This document shows positions 1-6,500 of a stretch of DNA of 9,460 nt, one piece after another (positions within the stretch are counted from its first letter, which is position 1; every line of letters begins with the position of its first letter). The stretch lies in assembly GCA_002404295.1 (NCBI GenBank), contig DHJK01000063.1, positions 1-9,460 of the forward strand, given 5' to 3'. The notes under the pieces are model-generated. The model had not been told where the DNA came from and did not search any database. It saw only the letters and a list, made by a program, of their open reading frames with translations. This DNA is from Legionellales bacterium UBA4722. GTDB lineage: Bacteria; Pseudomonadota; Gammaproteobacteria; DSM-16500. The translations under genes and the position numbers were made by a program.

Positions 1-11
1 ATTGATATTGT

Positions 12-189
12 TTTTATCGTGAACGTGCCCGTGCCTCAATCCTCGTCATTGCGAGCGTGAGCGAAACAACCTAGTCTTTTCAAAGCTGATTAGCACAATT
101 GAGGCTCAAAAGCAGCGTTGAAAAGACTAGGTTGCTTCGCTCACGCTCGCAATGACGAGGTTTATGGCACGGGCACGGGCACGATAAAA
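12..189. repeat. Long imperfect inverted repeat (palindromic element, copy 1)
   Basis: Two arms of 77 nt (12-88 and 113-189) pair at 70 of 77 positions by hand alignment, around a 24-nt centre (89-112). The inner block 41-80 against 121-160 matches at 39 of 40 positions; the one exception is A66 opposite C135. The outer part carries CGTGCCCGTGCC on the left and three overlapping GGGCAC hexamers on the right (166-183). The arms contain the unit CGTCATTGCGAGC found elsewhere in the window. The element could form a very stable hairpin in RNA or a cruciform in DNA. It looks like a non-coding, MITE- or REP-type element, since no transposase is near. It fills nearly all of 1-231, and I see no gene in that stretch. 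Confidence 0.9.
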
Positions 190-231
190 GCAACAATACG
201 CGGAATAGTTACTATTTAGAAAGGATGATAA

Positions 232-1029
232 ATGGCCAAGCTCAAACCATTATTACAACACTTATCCGTTGATCAATTGGTCCGTGGCAAATATCAACCG
301 CGCCGTCATTTTGATCCAACACAATTACAAGAACTCGCTGACTCTATTCAAACGACAGGCGGATTATTACAACCTATTATTGTGAGACCCCTCAAAGACG
401 GTCGTTTTGAAATCGTAGCAGGAGAACGGCGCTGGCGTGCAGCGCAATTAGCAGGCTTACAAGAGGTGAGCTGCTTAGTCAGCAATTACACAGATGAACA
501 AGCGCTACAAGCCGCCATCATTGAAAACATCAACCGTTCTAATTTAAACCCTATAGAAGAAGCTGAAGCGTACCAACGATTGATCGATGAATTTCACTAT
601 TTACATGAAGAAGTGGCCGCCGCTGTAGGCAAATCCCGCACTACAATCACGAATGCATTACGTTTACTGAAACTCGACCCACGCGTGCAAGAATTACTGA
701 GCACAGGTCAGTTAACAGAAGGCCACGGAAAAATCTTAGCAGGCTTATCACCCGAACATCAAAGGGCATTAGCCGAACAATGCGTTCAAAAAAACTGGAG
801 TGTGCGTAAAGTAGAACAAGAAGCAAAAAAATTACAGCATCCATTACAAGACAGCCCCTACAGCGACCCCAATATCAGACAACTCGAAACCGCACTGTCA
901 GATCATATTGGTAATGCAGTCAAAATAGATTGTGAAGATCGAGGTGGCGGTTACGTTCAAATTCGTTTCAATAATATTGATGAATTAGAAGGACATTTTG
1001 AACGGTTAGGATTTAAGACTGAAAGTTAA
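232..1029 (+). CDS. parB: ParB/Spo0J-family DNA-binding CTPase, lacking the usual N-terminal ParA-contact segment
   Basis: ParB proteins bind centromere-like parS sites, spread as CTP-dependent DNA clamps and work with the ATPase ParA in chromosome or plasmid segregation. The order of parts is clear: a nucleotide-binding N domain with GGLLQP (43-48), GERRWRA (64-70) and the ENINRSNLNPIEEA stretch (98-111); a helix-turn-helix region (about 122-147, VGKSRTTITNALRLLKL); and a C-terminal dimerisation domain (about 212-265). At 265 residues it is somewhat short for a chromosomal ParB. The start is secure: GAAAGGA (219-225) lies 6 nt upstream, and a TAA abuts the ATG in frame (229-231). The protein therefore truly begins about 20 residues before YQPR and lacks the basic LGRGL-type motif that stimulates ParA in most family members. 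No parA lies in the 231 bases upstream, though one could sit beyond the window edge. The family call is firm; a role in segregation is less so. Confidence 0.93.
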   Translation: MAKLKPLLQHLSVDQLVRGKYQPRRHFDPTQLQELADSIQTTGGLLQPIIVRPLKDGRFEIVAGERRWRAAQLAGLQEVSCLVSNYTDEQALQAAIIENINRSNLNPIEEAEAYQRLIDEFHYLHEEVAAAVGKSRTTITNALRLLKLDPRVQELLSTGQLTEGHGKILAGLSPEHQRALAEQCVQKNWSVRKVEQEAKKLQHPLQDSPYSDPNIRQLETALSDHIGNAVKIDCEDRGGGYVQIRFNNIDELEGHFERLGFKTES

Positions 1030-1045
1030 TTATCCATAAAGTAAC

Positions 1046-1122
1046 AGCTCACCCCTACCGCCGTCATTGCGAGCGCGAGCGATGCTTATACGGCACTGGA
1101 AAAGACTGTGTCGCACTTCACT
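1046..1122 (+). repeat. Shortened copy of the palindromic repeat (second subtype)
   Basis: AGCTCACCC (1046-1054) is followed by GCCGTCATTGCGAGCG (1060-1075) and, after a spacer, by GGAAAAGACT (1098-1107) and GTGTCGCA (1108-1115). The first part matches the left arm and the last part is a decayed right arm of the full elements. The same AGCTCACCC flank and GTGTCGCA box recur in reverse orientation at 4159-4212, so these two copies form a subtype. It starts 17 nt after the parB stop codon. I see no classical terminator there, so the repeat may form the 3' end structure of the parB transcript. Confidence 0.7.
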
Positions 1123-1223
1123 GTAGAACCCGCCCCCATTTTCTTGGCTAAGTCTTTGATAATTAGTTTTGTTTGAACTCTTTCCATTCCGACTATTCTA
1201 ACAAGTTTACCTTAACGTAAGTA

Positions 1224-1251
1224 TTGAGCAATAAAACCTTTCTATCATAAT
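1224..1251 (+). promoter_or_regulatory. Possible sigma-70 promoter for the exported-protein gene
   Basis: TTGAGC (1224-1229) and CATAAT (1246-1251) are separated by 16 nt. They match the -35 and -10 consensus at 4 and 5 of 6 positions. Transcription would begin near 1258, just before the perfect palindrome at 1265-1280. The region is AT-rich, so chance matches are likely; this is a prediction only. Confidence 0.35.
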
Positions 1252-1264
1252 TTCAATCTGTTAA

Positions 1265-1280
1265 TATATTGATCAATATA
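1265..1280. promoter_or_regulatory. 16-bp perfect palindrome, possible operator
   Basis: TATATTGATCAATATA reads identically on both strands. It lies 25 bp before the ATG of the gene at 1306 and just downstream of the predicted transcription start. Its size and symmetry fit a dimeric regulator's binding site. However, it is AT-rich in an AT-rich region and no regulator gene is adjacent, so its role is unproven. Confidence 0.35.
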
Positions 1281-1305
1281 AATTATTCGGGCAAGGTTTA
1301 GCGCT

Positions 1306-3000
1306 ATGGTAAAAAAGAATTTAATCTTAAGCCAATCATATCTGATGTGCTTTTTTGCACTATTCAGCCTGTTATTTATTACCCAGAGTATTGCGGATCC
1401 GCTTCCCCAAGGAGCTCCTGACTCATTACAACGCGTTATCGTAGCACAAGACACTATTCGCATTATTGCAGAAGATGCGCCAGGTTTTGGCAACCAAACA
1501 GCAAGTTTCAATATCGTACATTGGCTTTGGGAACAAAAAAAATATGCTGGCAATATACAATTTATTTATGATGACGCCCCTGAAACCAAAGAGAAAATCA
1601 TTACCTTATTCAACTTACCAACAAGCATAGAAGACGATTACTCAACCTCCATTTCGGGTCATAATATAAGGTTTATAAAAAAAACCCAATTCATTACATT
1701 ATATAAAACACAGCAAATTCAACGCACAGTATTGGCAATTGATGGCGGGATTGACGAGGATGTATGCGCAAGTCGAAGCGATAAAGATAACAACACTTTT
1801 ACAGCACCCACTTCTTTAGAATGTCAAAACGCTGCTAATTTCTATAACACAGAACTCTTTGTTCAAATAAGTCCTTATCCAGTTACCGCAGATGAAAGCG
1901 AACACAGGCTAAGTAAAGTATACTTACGAGATCAAGATGATGCTCACCTTATTAAAACCATAAATAATTCTTATACCCCTGTCTCAATTGTTGACATTGC
2001 TGACGCAAAAAAATTAGTAGAAAATGACCCTGCTTTATTAAATAAACTTCCCGCACTGTCCTATTTTATAGATGGGATCATGAATAAAGATTTTAATATT
2101 ATGCCTATTTATGGTCGCGGCATAATACAAAATGATGATTATGGCAATATACTACAAATTATCACTGCTGCACGATACGTACAACAAAATAGCCAGGATG
2201 ATAAACCACTGATTTTAGCCATATTCAACGATTACGACAAAGAAATAAAGATAATCAATAATATCATTAACAATAATGACTGGCCTGTTAGAATCACTTA
2301 TCCAGACGAAAATCAAGAGTATCTTTTAACACTGGCCACAGGTCAGATAAATGCAACTACCGCTATTCAGCAACTTGGACTCACCAATAGCAATATATTT
2401 TCTATTGCAAATCTTAACCAGCCTGAAACCATCAATTTATTCAAACAAATACATGAAAAGAAGTTATCACCATCCAAAAAAATTATTCTGCTGTCAGTTG
2501 GCTCATTACCTAAAACAATTTTTGATGCTATTTATACACATACAGACGATAACGTTTGGCCGCAGGTTCGTGAAGGCGCTAATAGCTTTTACAGCCTCAT
2601 CACTACGGGGAAAGCTCACTTTCGTTGCTCAGGCGTTATAGAAAGCTCCGGTGAAAAAGAATGGGAAATTGGTTATGATTTAATAACCGATCCTGAATTA
2701 AAAAAACGTTTAAGTGCTTTTTACGGAGCGGAGGATAGCTACTCTTTAAATAGCAATCAATTTTGCAACGGACTCATCACATGGAAAAACCGTGATCATG
2801 TCTACAAAGAATTCGGTGATTTAATACTTGATGCAGCTAATCCAAACAGCAGCTTGTCTCAGTATTTCCACTTATTAAAAACAGAAGCCTCTAAACCCGA
2901 GAATGACCGTATTGCTCGTGCATTGGAATTTAGCTTGAATTTATTAAATGAAAATAATAAAGCTAAAATGATTCAAACAAAATCAACAAAAAACATATAA
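1306..3000 (+). CDS. Exported protein of unknown function, possibly glycosyltransferase-like
   Basis: I do not recognise this 564-residue protein. Residues 1-30 form a signal peptide: basic MVKK, a hydrophobic core (about 12-26), and a signal peptidase I-type site SIA before DP. The mature part has four cysteines (154, 173, 441, 487), suitable for disulfides outside the cytoplasm. Two Rossmann-like halves are suggested. The first starts with a strand and the loop DAPGFGNQ (57-64), then a helix and a second strand (IQFIYDD, 84-90). The second runs from KPLILAIFNDY (300-310) to LLSVGSLP (395-402) and the conserved-looking EGANSFYSLITTGKAHF (423-439). That pattern resembles GT-B glycosyltransferases, where a C-terminal E-G region binds the nucleotide sugar, but this is inference. 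The start has AAGG (1293-1296) 9 nt upstream. By eye the gene is AT-richer than its neighbours (13 G+C in 2221-2280), which may mean acquired DNA. It converges on the barrel gene and overlaps it by 18 bp. Confidence 0.85.
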   Translation: MVKKNLILSQSYLMCFFALFSLLFITQSIADPLPQGAPDSLQRVIVAQDTIRIIAEDAPGFGNQTASFNIVHWLWEQKKYAGNIQFIYDDAPETKEKIITLFNLPTSIEDDYSTSISGHNIRFIKKTQFITLYKTQQIQRTVLAIDGGIDEDVCASRSDKDNNTFTAPTSLECQNAANFYNTELFVQISPYPVTADESEHRLSKVYLRDQDDAHLIKTINNSYTPVSIVDIADAKKLVENDPALLNKLPALSYFIDGIMNKDFNIMPIYGRGIIQNDDYGNILQIITAARYVQQNSQDDKPLILAIFNDYDKEIKIINNIINNNDWPVRITYPDENQEYLLTLATGQINATTAIQQLGLTNSNIFSIANLNQPETINLFKQIHEKKLSPSKKIILLSVGSLPKTIFDAIYTHTDDNVWPQVREGANSFYSLITTGKAHFRCSGVIESSGEKEWEIGYDLITDPELKKRLSAFYGAEDSYSLNSNQFCNGLITWKNRDHVYKEFGDLILDAANPNSSLSQYFHLLKTEASKPENDRIARALEFSLNLLNENNKAKMIQTKSTKNI

Positions 3001-4119
3001 TGCTTCTAACCCAAATGATTGCAGATTATTACCAACACCATGGCCATTCTTATCCACAAATGAACTCACGTTTGAAAAATCTCGACGTGTTTCTATGTGC
3101 AGTGTCAGTTTTTTTATAGGCAGATAGGCTAAAGTGATTGTCGCTTCTTTCCATGTTTGCTGAACGCCAGTGCGAAAACCATTATGGTCTAAAAAAACTT
3201 CGCCACGTAATGATGCGCCCCATCGTTCATTAATCGTGTAATTAACATAACCCGCAACACCTTGCCAAACAGCAGTACCTAAATTTCCGCTTGCTAAATA
3301 AGCTCTGTTTTGAATGCCGTAATCATAGTTGATGACATAATCTAATTTTGGTGTGGCATGATACGTTGTGATGATATCGACTGCGCTTCGTATCCCAGTA
3401 GGGCCCGTCGTAACGCCATCGGCTGCGCGTTGCTGTCCATTATAACCTTGGATGCTAAAAGAAAATTGTGGATTTAACGTATAAATAATGCCTAATTCAA
3501 GAGTTGCTCGCCGAACTGTATCTTCAATCGTATCCCAGCCATCATTAACACCTACAAGTAAAGCAAGTGCATCATTCGGTGAATAGGTTTCACGTAAACC
3601 TAAAAAAGTACCTGGCTGAGCATAACCGGAAATAATCGCACGGGAAAAATTCAAGTCATCAACAGGATTATAATTTTCATAACCTGCTAACGAATCCATC
3701 ATTCCGCCCATCGTCGTAAACGATGATTTAGCGTATTGTAAATAAGCTTGGGTGAAAGCGAAGCCGATATTTTTAATGCCGGTTGTGATATCCATCCCGT
3801 AAGGTGCAAGATTATTTGCATCTCGTCCTGCTAGAAAATTTAGTAAACCACCTAACCCTTGTTTTGGTTGTCTGGCAATAGTGGCTGCTGCTTGTTGCAG
3901 GGTAAAACCATTCGGTTCTAGGTCATTAAATCTATCGTTATATCCGCTGGTAAAATGATTGCTTCTGGATAGATAGTTATAGGAGCCGTCTATGTAGCTT
4001 GAGACTTTAAAAAAATCAGAGTCGAAGGGTGGTACCAAAGCATGAATAGGCTCTACTGGGTCGGCTAAAGCAGATGCTGATAGTAGGAGGGTCATTAATA
4101 ATAGATATAATTTACGCAT
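2983..4119 (-). CDS. Outer-membrane beta-barrel protein, BBP2/OmpL-like porin family
   Basis: This is a probable outer-membrane porin-type barrel of 378 residues. A signal peptide is clear: MRK, a leucine-rich core and ALA before DP, cleaved after residue 19. The segment 71-107 (GFTLQQAAATIARQP, then GLGGLLNFLAGRDANN and APYG) matches the pattern I know from the putative beta-barrel porin-2 family, PF07642. The rest shows alternating polar and apolar strands with aromatic girdles (for example SFSIQGYNGQ, YVINYDYGI, ATITLAYLP). The C-terminus reads LEALYVFC: phenylalanine, normally the last residue and part of the BamA signal, is followed by one extra cysteine. An AAGGA directly abuts the ATG and GGGG lies 6 nt upstream of it, so the ribosome binding site is ambiguous. 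The gene lies 91 bp downstream of pabA on the same strand with no clear promoter between, so read-through from pabBA is possible. The substrate cannot be told. Confidence 0.88.
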   Translation of the reverse strand: MRKLYLLLMTLLLSASALADPVEPIHALVPPFDSDFFKVSSYIDGSYNYLSRSNHFTSGYNDRFNDLEPNGFTLQQAAATIARQPKQGLGGLLNFLAGRDANNLAPYGMDITTGIKNIGFAFTQAYLQYAKSSFTTMGGMMDSLAGYENYNPVDDLNFSRAIISGYAQPGTFLGLRETYSPNDALALLVGVNDGWDTIEDTVRRATLELGIIYTLNPQFSFSIQGYNGQQRAADGVTTGPTGIRSAVDIITTYHATPKLDYVINYDYGIQNRAYLASGNLGTAVWQGVAGYVNYTINERWGASLRGEVFLDHNGFRTGVQQTWKEATITLAYLPIKKLTLHIETRRDFSNVSSFVDKNGHGVGNNLQSFGLEALYVFC

Positions 4120-4158
4120 TCCTTGCCCCGTTTATGTAACTTGAAAATCACGCACCTT

Positions 4159-4212
4159 ATTGCTTGCGACACTTCTTCCCTTTCCGCTCGCAATGACGGC
4201 AGTGGGTGAGCT
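4159..4212 (-). repeat. Shortened palindromic repeat overlapping the pabA stop codon
   Basis: Read on the minus strand, this is AGCTCACCC followed by GCCGTCATTGCGAGCG, a purine-rich spacer and GTGTCGCA (complement at 4165-4172). The same order occurs at 1046-1122. Blocks 4159-4168 and 4185-4194 still pair at 8 of 10 positions. The AG of its first AGCT supplies the last two bases of the pabA TAG stop. It occupies most of the 91-bp gap between pabA and the barrel gene, where I see no standard terminator. Confidence 0.7.
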
Positions 4213-4813
4213 ATTTTCTGATGTTTTCAATAACGCCCCTTTCAAGAGAGGTTATACTAATAAAATTACTTAGCATAGCATGCCCTTCTTGCGTCAACAC
4301 AGACTCCGGATGAAACTGCACCCCAAAAACCGGAAATTCCTTATGCCGTATCCCCATAATTTCTCTTTTATCACAACGCGCCGTCACTACTAATTCACTA
4401 GGCAAACTCACCTCATCCACAATCAACGAGTGATACCGCGCAACACGCAACGGATTCCTAATCCCCTCAAACAAATTTTTTTCATCATGAATAATATCCG
4501 ACGCCTTACCATGCATAGGATTTCGCGCTCGCACCACAGCACCCCCATACGCCGCAGCAATCGCTTGATGCCCAAGACACACCCCTAAAATGGGAATAGA
4601 CGCACCAAAATATCGAATCACATCCATCGAAATACCTGCCTGCAAAGGTGCGCACGGCCCCGGAGAAATAATAATATGCGACGGATTTAAATGTCGTATC
4701 TCATCCAATGAAATATCATCATTACGCCTCACGCAACGCTCATACCCAAGCTCACCCACATATCGAGCCAAGTTATAAACAAAAGAATCATAATTATCAA
4801 TGAGTAAAATCAT
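4211..4813 (-). CDS. pabA: Aminodeoxychorismate synthase component II, glutamine amidotransferase subunit
   Basis: PabA hydrolyses glutamine and passes ammonia to PabB, which aminates chorismate to 4-amino-4-deoxychorismate on the way to 4-aminobenzoate and folate in the cytoplasm. The class I amidotransferase triad is present: Cys79 in GVCLGHQ, and His168 and Glu170 in GVQFHPES. The N-terminus MILLIDNYDSF, SPGPCAP (50-56), HGK (101-103), RYHSL (126-130) and REIMGIRH (150-157) follow E. coli PabA closely and favour PabA over TrpG. It is 200 residues against about 187 in E. coli; the tail after SNFI is extra and ends in a repeat-derived stop codon. The start overlaps pabB by 17 bp and has no recognisable Shine-Dalgarno sequence, so translation is probably coupled to pabB. 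A dual role serving anthranilate synthase cannot be excluded, because no trpG is visible here. Confidence 0.93.
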   Translation of the reverse strand: MILLIDNYDSFVYNLARYVGELGYERCVRRNDDISLDEIRHLNPSHIIISPGPCAPLQAGISMDVIRYFGASIPILGVCLGHQAIAAAYGGAVVRARNPMHGKASDIIHDEKNLFEGIRNPLRVARYHSLIVDEVSLPSELVVTARCDKREIMGIRHKEFPVFGVQFHPESVLTQEGHAMLSNFISITSLERGVIENIRK

Positions 4814-6203
4814 GGGATATCAACGCATTGCGCAACGCACTTGCTTTAGTAAGGGCTTCATCATATTCAGCGCGCGGATTGGAATCAGCCACCACAGCGC
4901 CACCTGCTTGAAAAGTAATATCCCTATTTTTAATTGCATACGTGCGAATCACAATCGAACTATCCATATCACCATTAAATCCAATATAACCGATACTACC
5001 ACAATAAGGTCCGCGGCGCGTGGGCTCTAAGTCTGCAATAATTTCCATGGCGCGGATTTTAGGTGCGCCTGTAATAGAACCTCCCGGAAACGTTGCCCGT
5101 AATAAATCCACTGCGTGCAAATGATCATATAACTGGCCGCTAATTTTCGAGACTAAATGATGTACTGTTGCATAACTTTCTAAGCCACATAATTGGTTCA
5201 CTACTACACTATGATCTTTACACACACGCGACAAATCATTACGTAATAAATCCACAATCATGATATTTTCAGCATAATCTTTTTCACTATTCATGAGTTC
5301 ATTCGCCAACATAGCATCTTCCGTCGCCGTTTTGCCGCGTGGACGAGTTCCTTTAATGGGTCGGGTTTCAACGAAGCCTTGTGTTAATCTTAAAAATCGC
5401 TCAGGTGAGGCTGACGCAAGTATGGTATCGTCAAATTGTAAATAAGCAGCAAACGGTGCAGGATTCAGTAAACGTAAACGACGGTATAAATCAAATGGCT
5501 GTAAATCATCAGGCATACGTGTTTTAAAACGTTGCGTCAGATTAGCTTCAAAAATATCGCCCGCTAAAATGTAATCAATCATTCGTTGCACGCCCGCTTG
5601 ATAATCTTGCGCGGTAAAGTTAGCGTGAATGTCGCTTTCATTCAATGTCACACTAGACACTGAAGATAAATCTGAAATTTGTGTAAGCTTATGCTGCAAC
5701 CAACTTAATCTTTCTTTGGCACGCGTTTCTCGTAATGATTTTTCTTGCAGGGGGTAGCCGCTCGAAAAAATCCATGCTTTACACTCGACATGATCAAATG
5801 CTATCACCAAATCGTAGAACCCTAGAGCAAGATCAGGAAAATCCATATCATCTATTTGTTGGCTGTTTATTTTTTCTAGATGCGGATAGAGATCATATGA
5901 AAAAAATCCTGCGATGCCTCCTTGGAATGGAGGCAGATCAGTTACAGTTGCTAAGGGGAATTTTGTTAAATTATCAGCCAAAACAGCAAAGGGATCGCCG
6001 CTGAATTGCTGGTCATTGAATGTGATCATCCCATTCTTGCTTTGCAATGTCATAAAGGGATCGAGGGCAATAAAGCTATATCGACCGCATTGTTCACGTA
6101 ACTGGGCACTGTCCAAGAAAAGGGCACCTGATTCCTGTACAAAACAGGCAAAGACCGGTAATGGGTCTTGATATGGAATTTCTTGTATAAGAGGGGGTAG
6201 CAT
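4797..6203 (-). CDS. pabB: Aminodeoxychorismate synthase component I
   Basis: PabB converts chorismate and ammonia to 4-amino-4-deoxychorismate, with ammonia supplied by PabA. At 468 residues it has the normal length and is not fused to PabC. The deciding motif is RPIKGTRPRG (281-290): lysine in PIKGT (Lys284) is the nucleophile typical of PabB, where anthranilate synthase TrpE has PIAGT. Other chorismate-binding motifs follow in order: AGDIFEANLTQRF (214-226), SASPERF (264-270), the ENIMIVDLLRNDLSR block (312-326), FPGGSITGAPK (372-382), CGSIGYIGFNG (401-411) and AGGAVVADSNP (433-443). The N-terminal domain has LDS and GRYSFIALDP (30-49), corresponding to the region that binds tryptophan structurally in E. 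coli PabB. GGAG (complement of 6209-6212) lies 5 nt before the ATG. It heads a minus-strand unit with pabA and perhaps the barrel gene, and reads away from the large palindrome at 6251-6392. Confidence 0.95.
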   Translation of the reverse strand: MLPPLIQEIPYQDPLPVFACFVQESGALFLDSAQLREQCGRYSFIALDPFMTLQSKNGMITFNDQQFSGDPFAVLADNLTKFPLATVTDLPPFQGGIAGFFSYDLYPHLEKINSQQIDDMDFPDLALGFYDLVIAFDHVECKAWIFSSGYPLQEKSLRETRAKERLSWLQHKLTQISDLSSVSSVTLNESDIHANFTAQDYQAGVQRMIDYILAGDIFEANLTQRFKTRMPDDLQPFDLYRRLRLLNPAPFAAYLQFDDTILASASPERFLRLTQGFVETRPIKGTRPRGKTATEDAMLANELMNSEKDYAENIMIVDLLRNDLSRVCKDHSVVVNQLCGLESYATVHHLVSKISGQLYDHLHAVDLLRATFPGGSITGAPKIRAMEIIADLEPTRRGPYCGSIGYIGFNGDMDSSIVIRTYAIKNRDITFQAGGAVVADSNPRAEYDEALTKASALRNALISHDFTH

Positions 6204-6250
6204 GGAGACTCCACTTATAGTAACGATCTAGCCTATTAATCTGGTTTAAA

Positions 6251-6392
6251 CGTGCCCGTACCTCGTCATTGCGAGCGCGAGCGAAGCAACCTAGTCTTTC
6301 CAGAGCTGATTAGCAGCATATTTGTTCACAAAAGCAGCGTTGGAAGACTAGGTTGCTTCGCTCGCGCTCGCAATGACGAGAGCACGGGCACG
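6251..6392. repeat. Long inverted repeat (palindromic element, copy 2) between divergent genes
   Basis: A 36-nt block (6263-6298) is the exact reverse complement of 6344-6379. Weaker pairing continues outward to CGTGCCCGT and GGGCACG at the ends (6251 and 6392, one 1-nt gap) and inward to CCAGAGCTG and CAGCGTTGG. The centre shares AGCTGATTAGCA and AAAAGCAGCGTTG with the copy at 12-189, while the middle of the loop differs. It takes up about half of the 297-bp gap between pabB and murF. On the murF side the remaining sequence holds a candidate promoter; on the pabB side I could not identify one with confidence. Confidence 0.92.
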
Positions 6393-6440
6393 ATTGGGAC
6401 AGTGAAATTCGCTGGACAGTTACCCCTACATAAATGATTA

Positions 6441-6468
6441 ATGACTGATCCGCATTATATGCTAAAAT
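6441..6468 (+). promoter_or_regulatory. Candidate promoter for murF-icd
   Basis: An extended -10 element, TGC followed by TAAAAT (6460-6468), lies 16 nt after ATGACT (6441-6446), a 4 of 6 match to TTGACA. Initiation would be near 6475, giving a leader of about 25 nt before the murF ATG. The position outside the palindrome and just before the first gene of the unit supports it. Confidence 0.45.
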
Positions 6469-6500
6469 CAACCACTATCCATTAACTTAAGGCTTGTTTC

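Noticed and set aside
12..189. The palindrome as a parS site for the adjacent ParB
   Set aside because: parS is typically a 16-bp sequence of the TGTTTCACGTGAAACA type, and I find no match in the window. The same element also occurs at 6251-6392, far from parB, so adjacency alone is poor evidence.
12..189. Insertion sequence ends
   Set aside because: No transposase fragment, and I could not find a convincing target-site duplication around either full element.
4797..6203. Anthranilate synthase (trpE/trpG) instead of pabB/pabA
   Set aside because: Component I has PIKGT with lysine, the PabB signature, and component II follows E. coli PabA along its length. No other trp gene is present.
6204..6250. 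Promoter for pabB on the minus strand
   Set aside because: TATAAG (complement of 6214-6219) could be a -10, but no -35-like hexamer sits at a usable distance, so I did not list it.
6252..6437. Small plus-strand reading frame of 61 codons
   Set aside because: It runs through both arms of the inverted repeat, and its peptide is a translation of the repeat. It has no ribosome binding site of its own.
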